From contig JAUJNJ010000075.1 of assembly GCA_030448225.1 (NCBI GenBank), positions 1 through 41,689 of the forward strand: DNA of 41,689 nt, given 5' to 3'. The translations under genes and the position numbers were made by a program. The notes beneath the pieces were generated by a model. That model did no database searches and was not told where the DNA came from. It saw only the letters and a program-made list of their open reading frames with translations. Below, piece by piece: positions 28,238 to 40,787 of this stretch (position 1 is the first letter of the stretch; the number at the start of each line of letters is the position of its first letter). Source of the DNA: Phycisphaerae bacterium. GTDB lineage: Bacteria > Planctomycetota > Phycisphaerae > Tepidisphaerales > Tepidisphaeraceae.

Positions 28238-29448
28238 TCACCGCCGCGGCCTATCACCGTACGCTCCTCGGCCCCGATGAACGCCTCGGGTGAACGTTCC
28301 TTGGGGGAATGAATCGCGGAGGCGGCGGAGGCGAACTCGACGCGTATCACCGCCGCTCCTCGGCCCCGATGCCTGCGCCGTCAGGGGACGGCGGCGGGTG
28401 GGGTCAGGGGACAGCGCGTCGAGCGGCGGGGCGGGGCGGACGGCCGGGGTGACGAAGAAGCGGCGGGTGTACAGCAGGCCGGCCAAACCGGTGAGGCCGA
28501 AGACGACGGCGGCGGTGATGTCCGACGCCGGGCTCAATCCCTCCGTCGCGACGAGCAGGTCGATCTCCGCCTGCGGGTGGCCGGGCGCGGCGGTGCATCT
28601 CCACGGGGTCGATGCGGAGCGTCGTGACGATCGTGTTCGCGAGCCAGACCAGCAGCAGCGCGCGCGCCGCCCACCACGCGGCGGGCGGCACCGGACGAAG
28701 CCGACGGCCACGACGCCCGTGACGGCCGCCGTGGCGAGCAGCGCGACGACCGCGACGGGCCCGAGCAGCAGGAGGCCCAGCAGCGGGAACGCGGGGTACG
28801 CGCATTGGTAGAGCCGCGTCGCCGGCCGCGAACGCCAGCCACAGGCCGACGGTGAGCACGGGGATCGGGCGGTCGTCGGTCCAGGTGGGGGGGCTGAAGT
28901 AGGCGGCGGTCGCGCGCACGTCGGCGGGGGCGAGGAGCCAGATCATCAGCGCGGGCAGGGCGACGCCGAACGTCACGCCGAGCAGGCCGGCCGCGATGAC
29001 CATCGCGGTCGTCACGCCCGCCGAGGGCGTCGGAACGGCGGCCGCGGCACGGCGCTCGCCTGCGGCGGCGGCGACGAGTTGTGCCAGGCCCGGGGCGAAC
29101 ACCATCGACAACGCGCCGCCGATCACGCCGTAGATGAGCCACGTCCACGTGCCGGCCAACAGCACGGGCCGCGCCACCGTCGCGCGCGGATCGCGCCGAG
29201 TCCGGCGCCGATGAACGCGATCGCCGCGACGAGGAACGAGAGGACCGCCGGCACGAGTTCCCGCAGGCCCATCGGCGCCCTCGCCCGGCGGGGTCGGCAT
29301 GAAGAGCGTGACCGGCATGAACGCGGTGAAGCACGCCGAGCCGCGCCCAGGACCATGCAGATGACGCCGATCGCCGTCAGCGAGGCGCGGCGGTCCTTGA
29401 ACGGCAGTTCAGCGCCGGCGGCGTCGACACGTAATCGATCGAGGTCAT
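28238..29448 (-). CDS. Multi-pass membrane protein of unknown function (frameshifted)
   Basis: About 400 residues. ATG 29448 (MTSIDYVSTPPA) has GGAG nearby upstream. Allowing three or four indels, it shows seven or so hydrophobic segments: LTAIGVICMVLGA, VPAVLSFLVAAIAFIGAGLG, VLLAGTWTWLIYGVIGGALS, TAMVIAAGLLGVTFGVALPA, IPVLTVGLWLAFAAG, LLLVWLANTIVTTLRIDPVE and ITAAVVFGLTGLAGLLYTRR. A Pro-rich first loop and SPPTWTDDRPIPVLT in the middle are distinctive. I do not recognise the family. The end is uncertain: stop at 28238 in one frame or 28404 in another, just after FFVTPAVRPAPPLDA. Divergent from the next gene. Confidence 0.6.
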
Positions 29449-29543
29449 GGCGACTGTGCTCCTTCGTCACGCGGATCGGGGGGCGTAGGGGGCGGCCACT
29501 TGCTAGATCGGCCGCGACGCGGGCCGCAAGAAAGACGAGCGCC

Positions 29544-30367
29544 CTGTACAACCGTCGAACATTCGTGCGAACAGCGGCCGCCGGCGTTGCGTCGCTGGCC
29601 AACCTGAACGCTATTCTCGCGGGGAGCGATCCGATGCCCGACGAACAACGGCCGCGGCCGGCACTTGTCCCCGCCGACCGGCACCTTCGCGTCGGGGCGG
29701 TGATCTTCCCGCGCTCGACCAGATCGACCTGACCGGCCCGTTCGCGGTCCTCTCCCGCCTGCCCAACGCGTCGGTCCAACTCCTGTGGAAGGATACCGCC
29801 GTCGTGCGCGACTACCGCGGGCTGGGCCTCGCGCCCGACGCCACGTTCGTGGACGCCGCCGGCCCGATCGACCTGCTGGTGATCGCCGGCGGCCCTGGGC
29901 AGGAGGAACTGATGGAGGACGACGCGGTCCTGTCGTTCATCGGCGAGCGGGCGGCCGCGGCGACGTGCGTGTTCTCCGTCTGCACCAAGGGCGTTGCTCT
30001 GCGGGGCCGCCGGCCTGCTCAAGGGGCGGCGGGCGACGACGCACTGGGCCTCGTTTCACCTCCTGAAGTATTTCGGGGCCCTGCCGACCGATCAGCGGGT
30101 GGTGATCGACGGGACGCTCGTCTCCGCCGCCGGGCTCACCGCCGGCATCGACGGGCTGACGGTGGCCGCACTGCTGCGCGGCGAGGATGTCGCCAAGGCG
30201 ATCCAACTCGACATCCAGTACGCCCCGAACCGCCGTTCGACTGCGGGTCGCCACAACGAACGCCCGCCGCGATCGTCGACAAGGAGCAGCGCGTCGGCGT
30301 TGACGTCCCGCCGACTCGAGACGGCCAAGCGGGCGCCGCGCGCGCGGCTGGGCGTCCGCGTGACTGA
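29544..30367 (+). CDS. DJ-1/PfpI family protein, isonitrile hydratase-like, with Tat-like signal (indels)
   Basis: Class I glutamine-amidotransferase-fold protein of about 260 residues, closest in motifs to isonitrile hydratase (InhA), which adds water to isonitriles to give N-formamides. The N-terminus has a twin-arginine-type signal: NRRTFVRTAAAGVASLANLN. The catalytic fold follows: VGAVIFP, DQIDLTGPFAVLSRLPNASV, RGLGLAPDATFVDA, LLVIAGGPGQEELMEDDAVL, CVFSVCTGALLCGAAGLLKG (nucleophile Cys; an indel follows it), RRATTHWASFHLLKYFGALP, QRVVIDGTLVSAAGLTAGID and LLRGEDVAKAIQLDIQYAP. Three indels lie at about 29712, 29990 and 30230. The start is uncertain because no ATG precedes the RR motif: CTG 29544 is used here. 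The end may shift by an indel. The substrate is unproven. Confidence 0.75.
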
Positions 30368-30566
30368 AGGAAGGCCGGCCGGCTCGTCGTCGTCGTCGAC
30401 GTCATCGTTTCTGAAGACGCGCGCCTGTGACGCGGCCGCCGGACGTGGTGATGTCGACGCGGCGCGTCTTCAGGCACGTCTTGGGCGGAAACCGGCCGCA
30501 CAAGCGCGCAGCCCAGCCCGCTCCCGATCATGTGGGAGAGAGGGTGCGCCGTGCGCGCGCGTCGGC

Positions 30567-31775
<1,209 letters not shown>

Positions 31776-32332
31776 GACCTGTTCCTTCCGTTGGGTCGTC
31801 TCGAACCGCCGAACTGAGGGCGCAGACGTTAATCCGCGCAAGCACTGCTGCAACCGCTTCGGCCGCCTCGGTCCTGCGGCCGCTGCGGGCCGACGGCGGA
31901 GCATGTCGTTGAACTGGGATGAACGAACCGACCCGCCGTTCGGTTTATCAGTATTTTGCTGTAAACGATCAATTCCGAGCTATGCCTACCGCCTCATTCC
32001 GGTCGTGGGCCGGGTGACGGTGCATCCGACGCTCGTGCCGCAATGCCCGATCCGCACTCGCACGGCGTTTGCTATTGATCAATTCCTGCGCGGAGGGTTC
32101 GCGGCGGTGCTGAGGCCGCCGCTCGGTTCAGCGATCGCTCCTGTCCCTGCATGTTAATGTGGCAGCACTCGGCGCAATCCGATTCGAATGCGGGCGAAAG
32201 TGTGCTGCTCCCGTGTCCCGCCGGGCCGTGGAAGTTGTCCGACGCGTGAATCCCGCTACAATGGCGGGTTCAGCCTGGGTTTAACCGCCGGGCCACCCGG
32301 GTGAGACAAACCGCTGTCGTTCGCTTTAAGAG
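31776..32332. other. Divergent intergenic region galM / gltB
   Basis: About 560 bases. The left part should hold the galM promoter: an AT-rich patch at about 31945-31980 (GTATTTTGCTGTAAACGATC) is the best candidate. The right part holds the gltB promoter. Open frames here, such as that ending at 32157, have no domain. Confidence 0.5.
32235..32262 (+). promoter_or_regulatory. Candidate sigma-70-type promoter of gltB
   Basis: TTGTCC (32235-32240), a 16-base spacer, then TACAAT (32257-32262), which also lies in the small dyad CCCGC-TACAATG-GCGGG. The ATG of gltB is 70 bases downstream. Confidence 0.6.
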
Positions 32333-35300
32333 ATGACGATGAAGGGACTTTCGACTCAACAGGGCTTGTACGATCCGCAGCTTGAGCACGACGCCTGTGG
32401 TGTCGGATTCATCTGCCACATCAAGGGCAAGGCGTCCCACGCGATCGTGTCCGATGCCCTGCAGATGCTCGAGAACATGAACCACCGCGGCGGGTGCGGC
32501 TGCGAGTCCGACAGCGGCGACGGCGCGGGGCTCCTCGTCGGCATGCCCGACGCGTTCCTGCGCGCCGAGTGCGGCCGGATCGGCATCAACCTGCCCAAGG
32601 CGGGGCAGTACGCGATGGGCATGGTCTTCCTGCCGCGCGACGTGGCGGCCCGCTCGACCTGCGAGCAGATCTTCGAGCGCATCGCGCGCGAGTACGAGAT
32701 GGTCGTGCTCGGCTGGCGCGACGTCCCGGTCGACAGCCGCTACGTCGGCATGACCCCCAAGAAGACCGAGCCCAAGATCCGCCAGGTCTTCCTCGGCATG
32801 GGCGAGCGGTTCTTCATGAAGGCCGACTTCGAGCGGCGCCTCTACCTCGTCCGCCAGCGCGCCGAGAACGCGATCGAGTTCGATACGAACCTTCCCGTCC
32901 AGGCCCGCGAGGACTTCTACGTCTGCGTCCTGTCGGCCAACCGCACCGTCTACAAGGGGATGCTCACCGGCGACCAGCTCGGCCGGTACTACCTCGACCT
33001 CCAGGACCCGCGCTTCGCCAGCCCGCTGGCGATGGTCCACAGCCGCTTCAGCACCAACACGTTCCCGTCCTGGTCGCTGGCGCACCCGTTCCGGCTCATC
33101 GCCCACAACGGCGAGATCAACACGCTGCGCGGCAACCGCAACTGGATGCGCGCCCGCTCCGGGTCGCTCCAGAGCGAGGTGTTCGGCGACGAACTCCAGA
33201 AGGTCTTCCCGATCCTCACCGAGTCCGGCTCGGACTCCGCCACGTTCGACAACTGCCTGCAGTTCCTCCGCGTCAACGGCCGCTCGCTGCCGCACGCGGT
33301 GCTGATGATGATCCCCGAGGCGTGGCAGAAGCACGAGCTGATGAGCGACGACCTCAAGGCGTTCTACGAGTACCACGCCTGCCTCATGGAGCCGTGGGAC
33401 GGCCCGGCGAGCGTCGCGTTCACCAACGGCGAGATGATCGGCGCGGTCCTCGACCGCAACGGCCTGCGCCCCAGCCGTTACTACGTCACGAAGGACGACC
33501 GGGTGATCATGGCCAGCGAGGTCGGCGTGCTGCCGATCAAGCCGCAGGACGTCGCCAGCAAGTGGCGCCTCCAGCCGGGCAAGATCTTCCTCGTCGACAT
33601 GAAGCAGGGGCGGATCGTCGACGACGCCGAGATCAAGGGCGACCTCGTCGACAAGCGCCCGTGGCGCAAGTGGCTCGACGAGAGCATGATCGAGCTCGAC
33701 AAGCTCCCGGCGCCGGGCCACGTGCACCAGCCCGACCACGACACGCTGCTCGTGCGCCAGCACGCGTTCGGCTACACGAACGAGGACGTCAAGATCCTCA
33801 TCACGCCGATGGCGGTGAACGGGGTCGAGGGCCTCGGCTCGATGGGCACCGACACGCCGCTCGCGTGCCTCAGCGACCGGCCGCAACTGCTGTACAGCTA
33901 CTTCCGCCAGCTGTTCGCGCAGGTGACGAACCCGCCGCTCGACGCGAACTTCGAGGAGCTGGTGACGAGCCTCATCACGTACCTCGGCCGCGAGGGGAAC
34001 CTGCTGGAGGAGAACCCCAAGGCCTGCCACCTGATCAAGCTGAACCAGCCGATCCTGTCCAACGCCGACCTCGCGAAGCTGCGCGAGGTGGCGGCCGGCG
34101 ATCTGCGATCGACGACGCTGCCGATGCTGTTCAACGTCGCCGAGGGCGAGGCGGGCCTGAAGGTCGCGCTCGACAAGCTGTGCGACGAGGCGGCCCAGGC
34201 GGTGAACGAGGGCGCGTCGATCCTGATCCTGTCCGACCGCGGCGTCGGTCCGGACCTCGTGCCGATCCCCAGCCTGCTCGCCACCGCCGCCGTCCACCAC
34301 CACCTGATCCGCCAGGGCACGCGCACGCAGTGCGGCCTGGTGATCGAGACCGGCGAGGCGCGCGAGATCCACCACTTCTGCCTGCTGATCGGCTACGGCG
34401 CCGGCGCGATCAACCCGTACGTCGCGTTCGAGACGCTGGCAGACATGCACAAGCAGGGCCTGTTCCCCGAGACGTTCAAGGACGCCAAGGGCCAGTCGCA
34501 GGCGTTCACGGTGGAGCACGCGAAGAAGAACTACATCAAGGCGGCGAACAAGGGGATCATCAAGGTCGCGTCGAAGATGGGCATCAGCACGGTGCAGAGC
34601 TACCGCGGCGCGCAGATCTTCGAGGCGATCGGCCTGGGCAAGGACCTGATCGACCGCTACTTCACCGGCACCGCCAGCCGCCTGAAGGGCATCGGCCTCG
34701 ACACCGTCGCCAAGGAGAGCCTCGCGCGCCACCGCAAGGCGTACCCGCCGATCGAGGTGAACGGCGAGACGCTCGACAACGGCGGGCAGTACCAGTGGCG
34801 CCGCGACGGCGAGTACCACATGTGGAACCCGGACACGGTCGCCAAGCTCCAGCAGGCGGTCCGCATCACCGGGCTGCCGACGTTCAAGGAGTACACGAAG
34901 CTCGTCGACGACGAGGCGCGGCACCGCTGCACGATCCGCGGGCTGCTGAACTTCAAGAAGTCGCCGACGCCCGTGCCGATCGAGGAGGTCGAGCCGGCGA
35001 CGGAGATCGTCAAGCGGTTCGTGACCGGCGCGATGAGCTTCGGGTCGATCAGCAAGGAGGCCCACGAGAACCTCGCGATCGCGATGAACCGCATCGGCGG
35101 CAAGAGCAACACCGGCGAGGGCGGCGAGGACTCGACCGCTTCACGCCCGACGCCGACGGCTCGCTCCGCCGCAGCGCGATCAAGCAGGTCGCCAGCGGCC
35201 GGTTCGGCGTGACGATCGAGTACCTCGCCAACGCCGACGAGATCCAGATCAAGATGGCCCAAGCGCGCCAAGCCCGGCGAGGGCGGGCAGCTGCCCGGCC

Positions 35301-37072
35301 ACAAGGTCGACGAGTACATCGGCAAGATGCGCTACAGCACGCCGGGCGTCGGCCTGATCTCGCCGCCGCCGCACCACGACATCTACTCGATCGAGGACCT
35401 GGCGCAGCTCATCCACGACCTGAAGAACGCCAACCCCGGCGCGCGGGTGAGCGTGAAGCTCGTGTCCGAGGTCGGCGTCGGCACGATCGCCGCGGGCGTG
35501 GCCAAGGCCAAGGCCGACCACATCCTCATCAGCGGCGACGGCGGCGGCACCGCGCCAGCCCGCTGACGAGCCTCAAGCACGCGGGCCTGCCGTGGGAGCT
35601 CGGCCTGGCCGAGACGCAGCAGACGCCGGTGATGAACGGCCCGCGCGGCCGGATCATTCTCCAGACCGACGGCCAACTCAAGACCGGCCGCGACGTGATC
35701 ATCGGCGCGCTGCTCGGCGCGGAGGAGTACGGTTTCAGCACCGCGCCGCTGATCGCCAGCGGGTGCATCATGATGCGCGCGTCTGCCACCTCAACACCTG
35801 CCCGGTCGGCATCGCCACGCAGGACCCGGAGCCGCGCAGCGCTTCAGCGGCAAGCCGGAGCACGTCGTCAACTTCATGTTCTTCATCGCCGAGGAAGTGC
35901 GCGAGTACATGGCGCAGATGGGCTTCCGCAAGGTGGAGGAGATGATCGGCCAGACCCAGATGCTGGAGTTCGGCGACCTCTCTGGGCACTGGAAGGCGAA
36001 GGACCTGGACCTGTCGCCGATCCTGCACAGTTTTCCGAGTCGCGCTCGGCACGTACGACCTGTACAACGTCGCGCAGCAGGACCACGGGCTCGAGCGGTC
36101 GATCGACCAGACGAACCTGCTGTCGCTCGCCAAGCCGGCGATCGTCGGCGGCGAGCGGGTCTACCACGAGCTGCCGATCCAGAACATCAACCGCACGGTC
36201 GGCACCACGCTCTCGGGCGAGGTGGCCAAGCGGTACGGGTTCGCCGGCCTGCCGGACGACACGATCACGTTCAAGTTCACCGGCTCGGCCGGGCAGAGCC
36301 AAGGGCGCGTTCCTCGCCCGCGGCATCACGCTGCTGCTCGAGGGCGACGCCAACGACTACGTCGGCAAGGGGTGCTCGGGCGGCCGCATCGCGGTCTTCC
36401 CGCCGAGGGAGGCGACGTTCAAGGCGAGCGAGAACATCATCGCCGGCAACACGATCGGCTACGGGCGCGATCGACGGGGAGCTGTACATCCGCGGCGTGG
36501 TCGGCGAGCGGTTCTGCGTCCGCAACAGCGGGGCGAGCCGCGGTCGTCGAGGGCGTCGGGGACCACGGGTGCGAGTACATGACCGGCGGCCGCGTCGTCG
36601 TGATCGGCCCGACCGGCCGCAACTTCGCCGCCGGCATGAGCGGCGGCATCGCGTACGTCTACGACGACAGCGCGCAGTTCCCCGAGCTCTGCAACCAGGA
36701 CATGGTCAGCCTCGGCGCCCCAGCGAACCAGAGGACCTCGAGACGCTCCGCCGGCTGCTCGAGAACCACGCGAAGCTCACCGGCAGCCCGCAGGCCAAGG
36801 CGATCCTCGACGACTGGGACCGGGAGCGCTACTTCGTGAAGGTGATCCCCAACGAGTACAGCGCGTCCTCGCCAACCGCGCCGCCATCGAGGCCCGCGCC
36901 GCGGCCCTGTCGAAGCCGCCAGGGCGGCGAGGAGGTCGAGGCCCTGGCCGAGAAGCTCGTCGCCGCCGGCCTGAAGAAGGGCGGCAGCGACGCCGGCGAG
37001 GGCGCGGCGAGACGCCGGCCCACGGGAGGTGAGGCCGCTTTGTTCGACGAGGAGGACGGTGGAGCGCCATGA
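32333..37072 (+). CDS. gltB: Glutamate synthase (NADPH) large subunit (second half with indels)
   Basis: Makes glutamate from 2-oxoglutarate and glutamine with GltD. About 1,570 residues. ATG 32333; EHDACGVGF supplies the Cys that becomes the N-terminal nucleophile of the class II amidotransferase after a short propeptide is removed. [18 protein letters not shown] and [20 protein letters not shown] (1-400) follow. The central domain and FMN-binding synthase domain include [50 protein letters not shown] and SGDGGGTGASPLTS. The 3Fe-4S cluster Cys are in [18 protein letters not shown]. The C-terminal GXGXG domain has [18 protein letters not shown] and [20 protein letters not shown]. The frame is clean to 35,130, then about ten one- or two-base indels follow. 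Its stop overlaps the next start (ATGA). Confidence 0.93.
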
Positions 37073-37743
37073 CCGCATCGGCTCAACCCGTGTTACTGAG
37101 TGGCCTCCGCGGCAAGTTCCACGACGCGGCGGAGTGGCTCCACGAACTCGGCGATGTGCCGCCGGAACGCATCGTCATGGACCGTGGCCCGGCACGGCGA
37201 CCGAACAGGATCTGCTGACCTCGTCGGCCGCGACAGCCGCCTCGTCGAGTTGATTGACGGCACGCTCGTGGAGAAACCCGTGGATCGGGAAGCCCGGATC
37301 GCCGTCCACCTCATCACGATCTTGAACACCTTCGTGGCGTCGCGTCGCCTCGGCTACATTACCGGGGGTGACGGCACGCTCCGGATGAGATCAGCGCGTG
37401 CTGTTGCCGGACATCACGTTCGTCAGCGTCCAAGACCTTCCCGACGGCAAGCTTCCCGCGCGAGCCGATACCTTCGCTTCCCCCGACGCTCGCCATCGAG
37501 ATCGTCAGTGCGGCGAACACGCCACGGGAAATGAAGCTGCAAGGTCCGGGAGTACTTCGAGTCGAAGTCTCGACTCGTGTGGTTGATCTACCCGACCACC
37601 CGCACCGTCGCCGTCTTCGTCGAGGCCACCGACACGCGCGTGCTGGCGGTCGGCGACGTGTTGGACGCCCCGGCGATTCTGCCAGGATTCGAGATTCAGG
37701 TCGCGGAGATCGCCGCGCCACTCTCCGAGGGAATGCCAAAGCA
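37069..37743 (+). CDS. Uma2 family nuclease-fold protein inside the glt operon (indels)
   Basis: About 225 residues, PD-(D/E)xK-type fold (DUF820), predicted endonuclease of unknown target. The ATG overlaps the gltB stop. The typical start [13 protein letters not shown] is followed by EWLHELGDVPPERIVMD, GTATEQDLL, RLVELIDGTLVEKPVD, LNTFVASRRLGYITGGDGTL, LLPDITFVSVQDLPDGKLPR (catalytic Asp), LAIEIVSAANTPREMKLK (Glu and Lys), REYFESKSRLVWLIYPTTRT and VAVFVEATDTRVLAVGDVLD. Indels near 37190, 37385, 37460 and 37540 break it. No stop is visible before gltD in the frame being read, so the end is set at the gltD start. The family is greatly expanded in planctomycetes and cyanobacteria; its place between gltB and gltD is unusual. 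Confidence 0.8.
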
Positions 37744-39261
37744 ATGGGCAAGCCCACCGGTTTCAAAGAGATCCCCCGCCAGCTCCCCCACCGGCGGCCG
37801 GTCGAGCTGCGCTTGCTCGATTGGAACGAGGTCTACACCGACTTCCCCGGCCAGCAGCTCCGCGACCAAGGCGCGCGGTGCATGGACTGCGGCATCCCGT
37901 TCTGCCACAACGGTTGCCCGCTGGGGAACATCATCCCCGAGTGGAACGACCTGGTCTACAAGGACCGGTGGCTCGACGCGCTTGACATGCTCTACAAGAC
38001 GAACAACTTCCCCGAGTTCACCGGCCGGGTCTGCCCCGCGCCGTGCGAGGAAGCGTGCGTCCTGAACATCAACGAGAAGCCGGTCACGATCAAGCTGATC
38101 GAGCAGAGCATCATCGACCACGCGTTCAAGAAGGCCGACGAGGGTGACGCCGCGTTCCGCGAGGCCGTCGGCGGGCACCAGCCGGAATCCCGCTCGGGCA
38201 AGAAGGTCGCCGTCGTCGGCTCCGGCCCCGCCGGCCTCGCCGCCGCGGCGCAGCTCAACAAGGCCGGGCACTGGGTCACCGTCTACGAGCGCGCCGACCG
38301 CGCCGGCGGGCTGCTGATGTACGGCATCCCGCAGTTCAAGCTCGAGAAGCACGTCGTCGAACGCCGCGTGCGGATCATGGAGGCCAGCGGCATCACGTTC
38401 GTGACCGGCGCCAACGTCGGCGTCGACGTGACGGTCGAGGCGCTGCGCCAGGAGTTCGACGCGATCGTCCTCTGCGGCGGCGCCACCGCCGCTCGGGAGT
38501 TGAACGTCCCCGGCCGCGAGCTCAAGGGCGTCTACAAGGCGATGGACTACCTGCCGCTCGCCAACAAGCGCTGCCTCGGCGACGAGTGCGACGGGGAGTA
38601 CATCGACGCCAAGGGCAAGAACGTCATCATCCTCGGCGGCGGCGACACCGGCGCCGACTGCCTCGGCACCGCCCAGCGGCAGGGGGCCAAGAGCGTCAAG
38701 CAGTTCGAGCTGCTCCCGCGCCCGCCCGAGGCCCGCAGCGAGGACGCCGTCCGCGCCGGCAACCTCCAGCCGTGGCCCTACTGGCCGATGATCTTCCGCA
38801 CGAGCAGCGCCCACGAGGAGGCGGCGGCCGTCTTCGGCGGCGACGTCCGCGACTTCTCGATCAACACCAAGAAGTTCACCGGCGACGACGCCGGGAACGT
38901 GAAGAAGCTCCACGGCGTGCGCCTCGAGTGGATCAAGGACACGAGCGGCCGCTGGCAGATGAAGGAGGTTCCCGGCAGCGAGTTCGAACTCGACTGCGAC
39001 CTCTGCTTCCTCGCGATGGGCTTCGTCGGCCCCGAGCGGCCCGGCGCGATCGAGCAGCTCGGCCTCGGCCTCGACGCCCGCGGCAACGTCGTCGTCGATG
39101 AGAACTACATGACGAGCGTCCCCGGCGTGTTCAGCGCCGGCGACATGCGCCGCGGCCAGAGTCTCGTCGTCTGGGCGATCAGCGAGGGCCGCTGCGCCGC
39201 CCACGGCGTCGACAAGTTCCTCATGGGCCGCACGGAACTGCCGTACCTGAAGCTCTTCTGA
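37744..39261 (+). CDS. gltD: Glutamate synthase (NADPH) small subunit
   Basis: 505 residues, intact; passes electrons from NADPH through FAD and Fe-S clusters to GltB. The ATG at 37744 opens [20 protein letters not shown], the standard start of this family. The N-terminal Fe-S domain has [20 protein letters not shown] and [20 protein letters not shown]. The FAD-binding motif is [20 protein letters not shown], then [20 protein letters not shown]. The NADPH site is [20 protein letters not shown], and the C-terminal FAD motif is [20 protein letters not shown]. No indels. It closes the gltB-uma2-gltD operon; a repeat-bearing spacer follows. Confidence 0.97.
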   Translation: MGKPTGFKEIPRQLPHRRPVELRLLDWNEVYTDFPGQQLRDQGARCMDCGIPFCHNGCPLGNIIPEWNDLVYKDRWLDALDMLYKTNNFPEFTGRVCPAPCEEACVLNINEKPVTIKLIEQSIIDHAFKKADEGDAAFREAVGGHQPESRSGKKVAVVGSGPAGLAAAAQLNKAGHWVTVYERADRAGGLLMYGIPQFKLEKHVVERRVRIMEASGITFVTGANVGVDVTVEALRQEFDAIVLCGGATAARELNVPGRELKGVYKAMDYLPLANKRCLGDECDGEYIDAKGKNVIILGGGDTGADCLGTAQRQGAKSVKQFELLPRPPEARSEDAVRAGNLQPWPYWPMIFRTSSAHEEAAAVFGGDVRDFSINTKKFTGDDAGNVKKLHGVRLEWIKDTSGRWQMKEVPGSEFELDCDLCFLAMGFVGPERPGAIEQLGLGLDARGNVVVDENYMTSVPGVFSAGDMRRGQSLVVWAISEGRCAAHGVDKFLMGRTELPYLKLF

Positions 39262-39284
39262 TCGCTCCGAACGAAGAGTTGATC

Positions 39285-39361
39285 GAGTGCGGAGACGCGG
39301 AGCGCGCGGGGAATAAAACCCATGTGTTGGTTGTCCTCCGCGTTCTCCGCGTCCACTCGTT
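39285..39361. repeat. Imperfect inverted pair, GCGGAGACGCGGAG type
   Basis: GAGTGCGGAGACGCGGAGCG on the left and TCCGCGTTCTCCGCGTCCAC on the right pair with several mismatches. It begins about 24 bases after the gltD stop and may act as its terminator. A GCGGCCCGCAAGCGGGCTGG element with an AT-rich tail follows near 39416-39440, resembling the 26-base repeat core. Confidence 0.6.
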
Positions 39362-39563
39362 TAGCCGCCTCGGTTGCGGGGCGCGTCCCGCTCCGCTCTT
39401 CGCGCGCTACCGGCGCGGCCCGCAAGCGGGCTGGATAGATAAGATGCCGCGGCGCCAACGCCCGTGCGTCTTTGCGTGACGCACGTTACGCGATGTGCTC
39501 GCTTCCCTTCCTTTCCCATTTCGTCGCTTGGCAACCGCTCGGCCCGCTTCTAGATTGTCCGCC

Positions 39564-40364
39564 GTGGTAATCAACTCGCTCGCGGGGAAGTCTATCGTGA
39601 TCGTCGGCGGCACCACGGGGCTGGGCCTGTCGGCGGCCAAGGCGTGCGCGGCGGCGGGGGCGGGGATCGTGATCGTCGGCCGCAACTTCGAGAAGGCGGC
39701 CGCCGCCACCGAGGCGGTCGGCTCGCGGGCGCACGCGGCGATCGGCGACGCGGGCGACCCCGGCACCGCCGTGCGGGCGGTCGAGCAGGCGGTGCGGGAG
39801 TTCGGCCGCCTCGACGCGCTCTACCACGTCGCCGGCGGGTGCGGGCGCCGCTACGGCGACGGCCCGCTCCACGAGCTGACCGACGCCGGGTGGGACTACA
39901 CGCAGCGGCTCAACCTCAACTCGCTGTTCTACTCCAACCGCGCCGCCGTCCGGCAGATGCTGAAGCAGGGCGACGGCGGCAGCGTGCTCAACATGGGGTC
40001 GGTGCTCGGGACGTCCCCCTCGTCGTCGCGCCACTTCGCGACCCACGCCTACGCCGCCGCCAAGTCCGCCGTGATCGGCCTGACGCGCTCCGCCGCCGCG
40101 TGCTACGCGCCGCAGGGCATCCGCTTCAACGTCGTCGCGCCGGCGATCGTCGACACGCCGATGACGCACGCGTCGCTCGCCGACGAGCGCCTCGTCGAGT
40201 TCATCGCCCACAAGCAGCCCCTCGACGGCGGCCGCACCGGCCGCCCGCAAGACCTCGACGAGGCCGTCGTCTACCTCCTGTCCGACGCCTCGCGCTTCGT
40301 CACCGGCCAGGTCCTCACGATCGACGGCGGCTGGTCGGTCACCGAGGGGCAGTACGTCGGTTGA
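39564..40364 (+). CDS. Short-chain dehydrogenase/reductase (SDR)
   Basis: 266 residues, intact, typical of classical SDRs. The GTG at 39564 places the start five residues before the first strand. The dinucleotide motif is IVIVGGTTGLGLSAAKACAA (TGxxxGxG); RLDALYHVAGG replaces NNAG with HVAG; the catalytic triad is Ser in VLNMGSVLGTSPSS and Tyr-Lys in HAYAAAKSAVIG, with Asn in LNLNSLFYSN. GIRFNVVAPAIVDTPM and the C-terminal VTGQVLTIDGGWSV are standard. A longer in-frame start at 39495 would add a basic, unlikely leader. No Shine-Dalgarno is visible before the GTG, so it may be leaderless. The substrate cannot be predicted; the nearest gene upstream is gltD, separated by 300 bases. Confidence 0.9.
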   Translation: MVINSLAGKSIVIVGGTTGLGLSAAKACAAAGAGIVIVGRNFEKAAAATEAVGSRAHAAIGDAGDPGTAVRAVEQAVREFGRLDALYHVAGGCGRRYGDGPLHELTDAGWDYTQRLNLNSLFYSNRAAVRQMLKQGDGGSVLNMGSVLGTSPSSSRHFATHAYAAAKSAVIGLTRSAAACYAPQGIRFNVVAPAIVDTPMTHASLADERLVEFIAHKQPLDGGRTGRPQDLDEAVVYLLSDASRFVTGQVLTIDGGWSVTEGQYVG

Positions 40365-40413
40365 CCCGCGCCCGCGGACGACGTCGGGTGACGCGGTAGC
40401 GGATCGAGCCACA

Positions 40414-40464
40414 GAGACACGAAGGCACCGAGGCACCGAGGCACCGAGGCACCGAGGCACCGAG
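40414..40464 (+). repeat. GCACCGAG octamer array (five units)
   Basis: CACAGAGACACGAAG followed by five direct GCACCGAG units. The complement of the GAGACAC part and GGAGCACGGAGGC-type units occur at 40866-40898 (CTCCGTGCTCCTGTGTCTCC), giving an inverted pair about 400 bases apart. Confidence 0.85.
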
Positions 40465-40758
40465 GCGGCCGCGTTTAACGACGCGGGTCGCGCGAGCGGC
40501 GCATCACTCGTTGGCGTGTTTCGACGACTATCCCGCGTCCTCGCCGGGTGTGGCAGTGGGGGACTACGACTCGCATGTTATCCCCAGGAGCGACGGCGAC
40601 GTCTAGCGCCGGCAGGAGCGCCCCGCGGTCCCGAGATCCCTCGGGTCGCTACCGCTCCCCTCGGCAATGACGTTGCTGAGGATTCCACGCTCGACCAAGA
40701 ACCGCTGTAGATCTTCCGCCCACACTTGTTCAGTGTTATCACGGCGAGTGGTCCGCAC

Positions 40759-40787
40759 GGCGGGCGCTTGCGGTTCCGCCGCGTCAG
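40759..40787 (-). repeat. 29-base dispersed repeat, copy 2
   Basis: Reverse complement of 7155-7183 with one mismatch (GGCGGGCGCTTGCGGTTCCG then CCGCGTCAG). Confidence 0.7.

Noticed and set aside
32270..35065. A 931-codon open frame on the minus strand
   Set aside because: It lies fully opposite gltB, has the Asp/Val/Leu/Arg-rich composition produced by GC-rich codons read backwards, and shows no domain.
32494..36582. A 1,362-codon open frame on the plus strand overlapping gltB
   Set aside because: It is the alternative frame of gltB, Arg/Pro/Gln-rich; the fragments that look like real protein are GltB segments displaced by indels.
35130..36900. Programmed frameshifting in gltB
   Set aside because: About ten shifts of both signs occur without a common slippery site or following structure; errors explain them better.
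37696..39204. A 502-codon minus-strand frame opposite gltD
   Set aside because: It is a shadow of an intact, highly conserved plus-strand gene.
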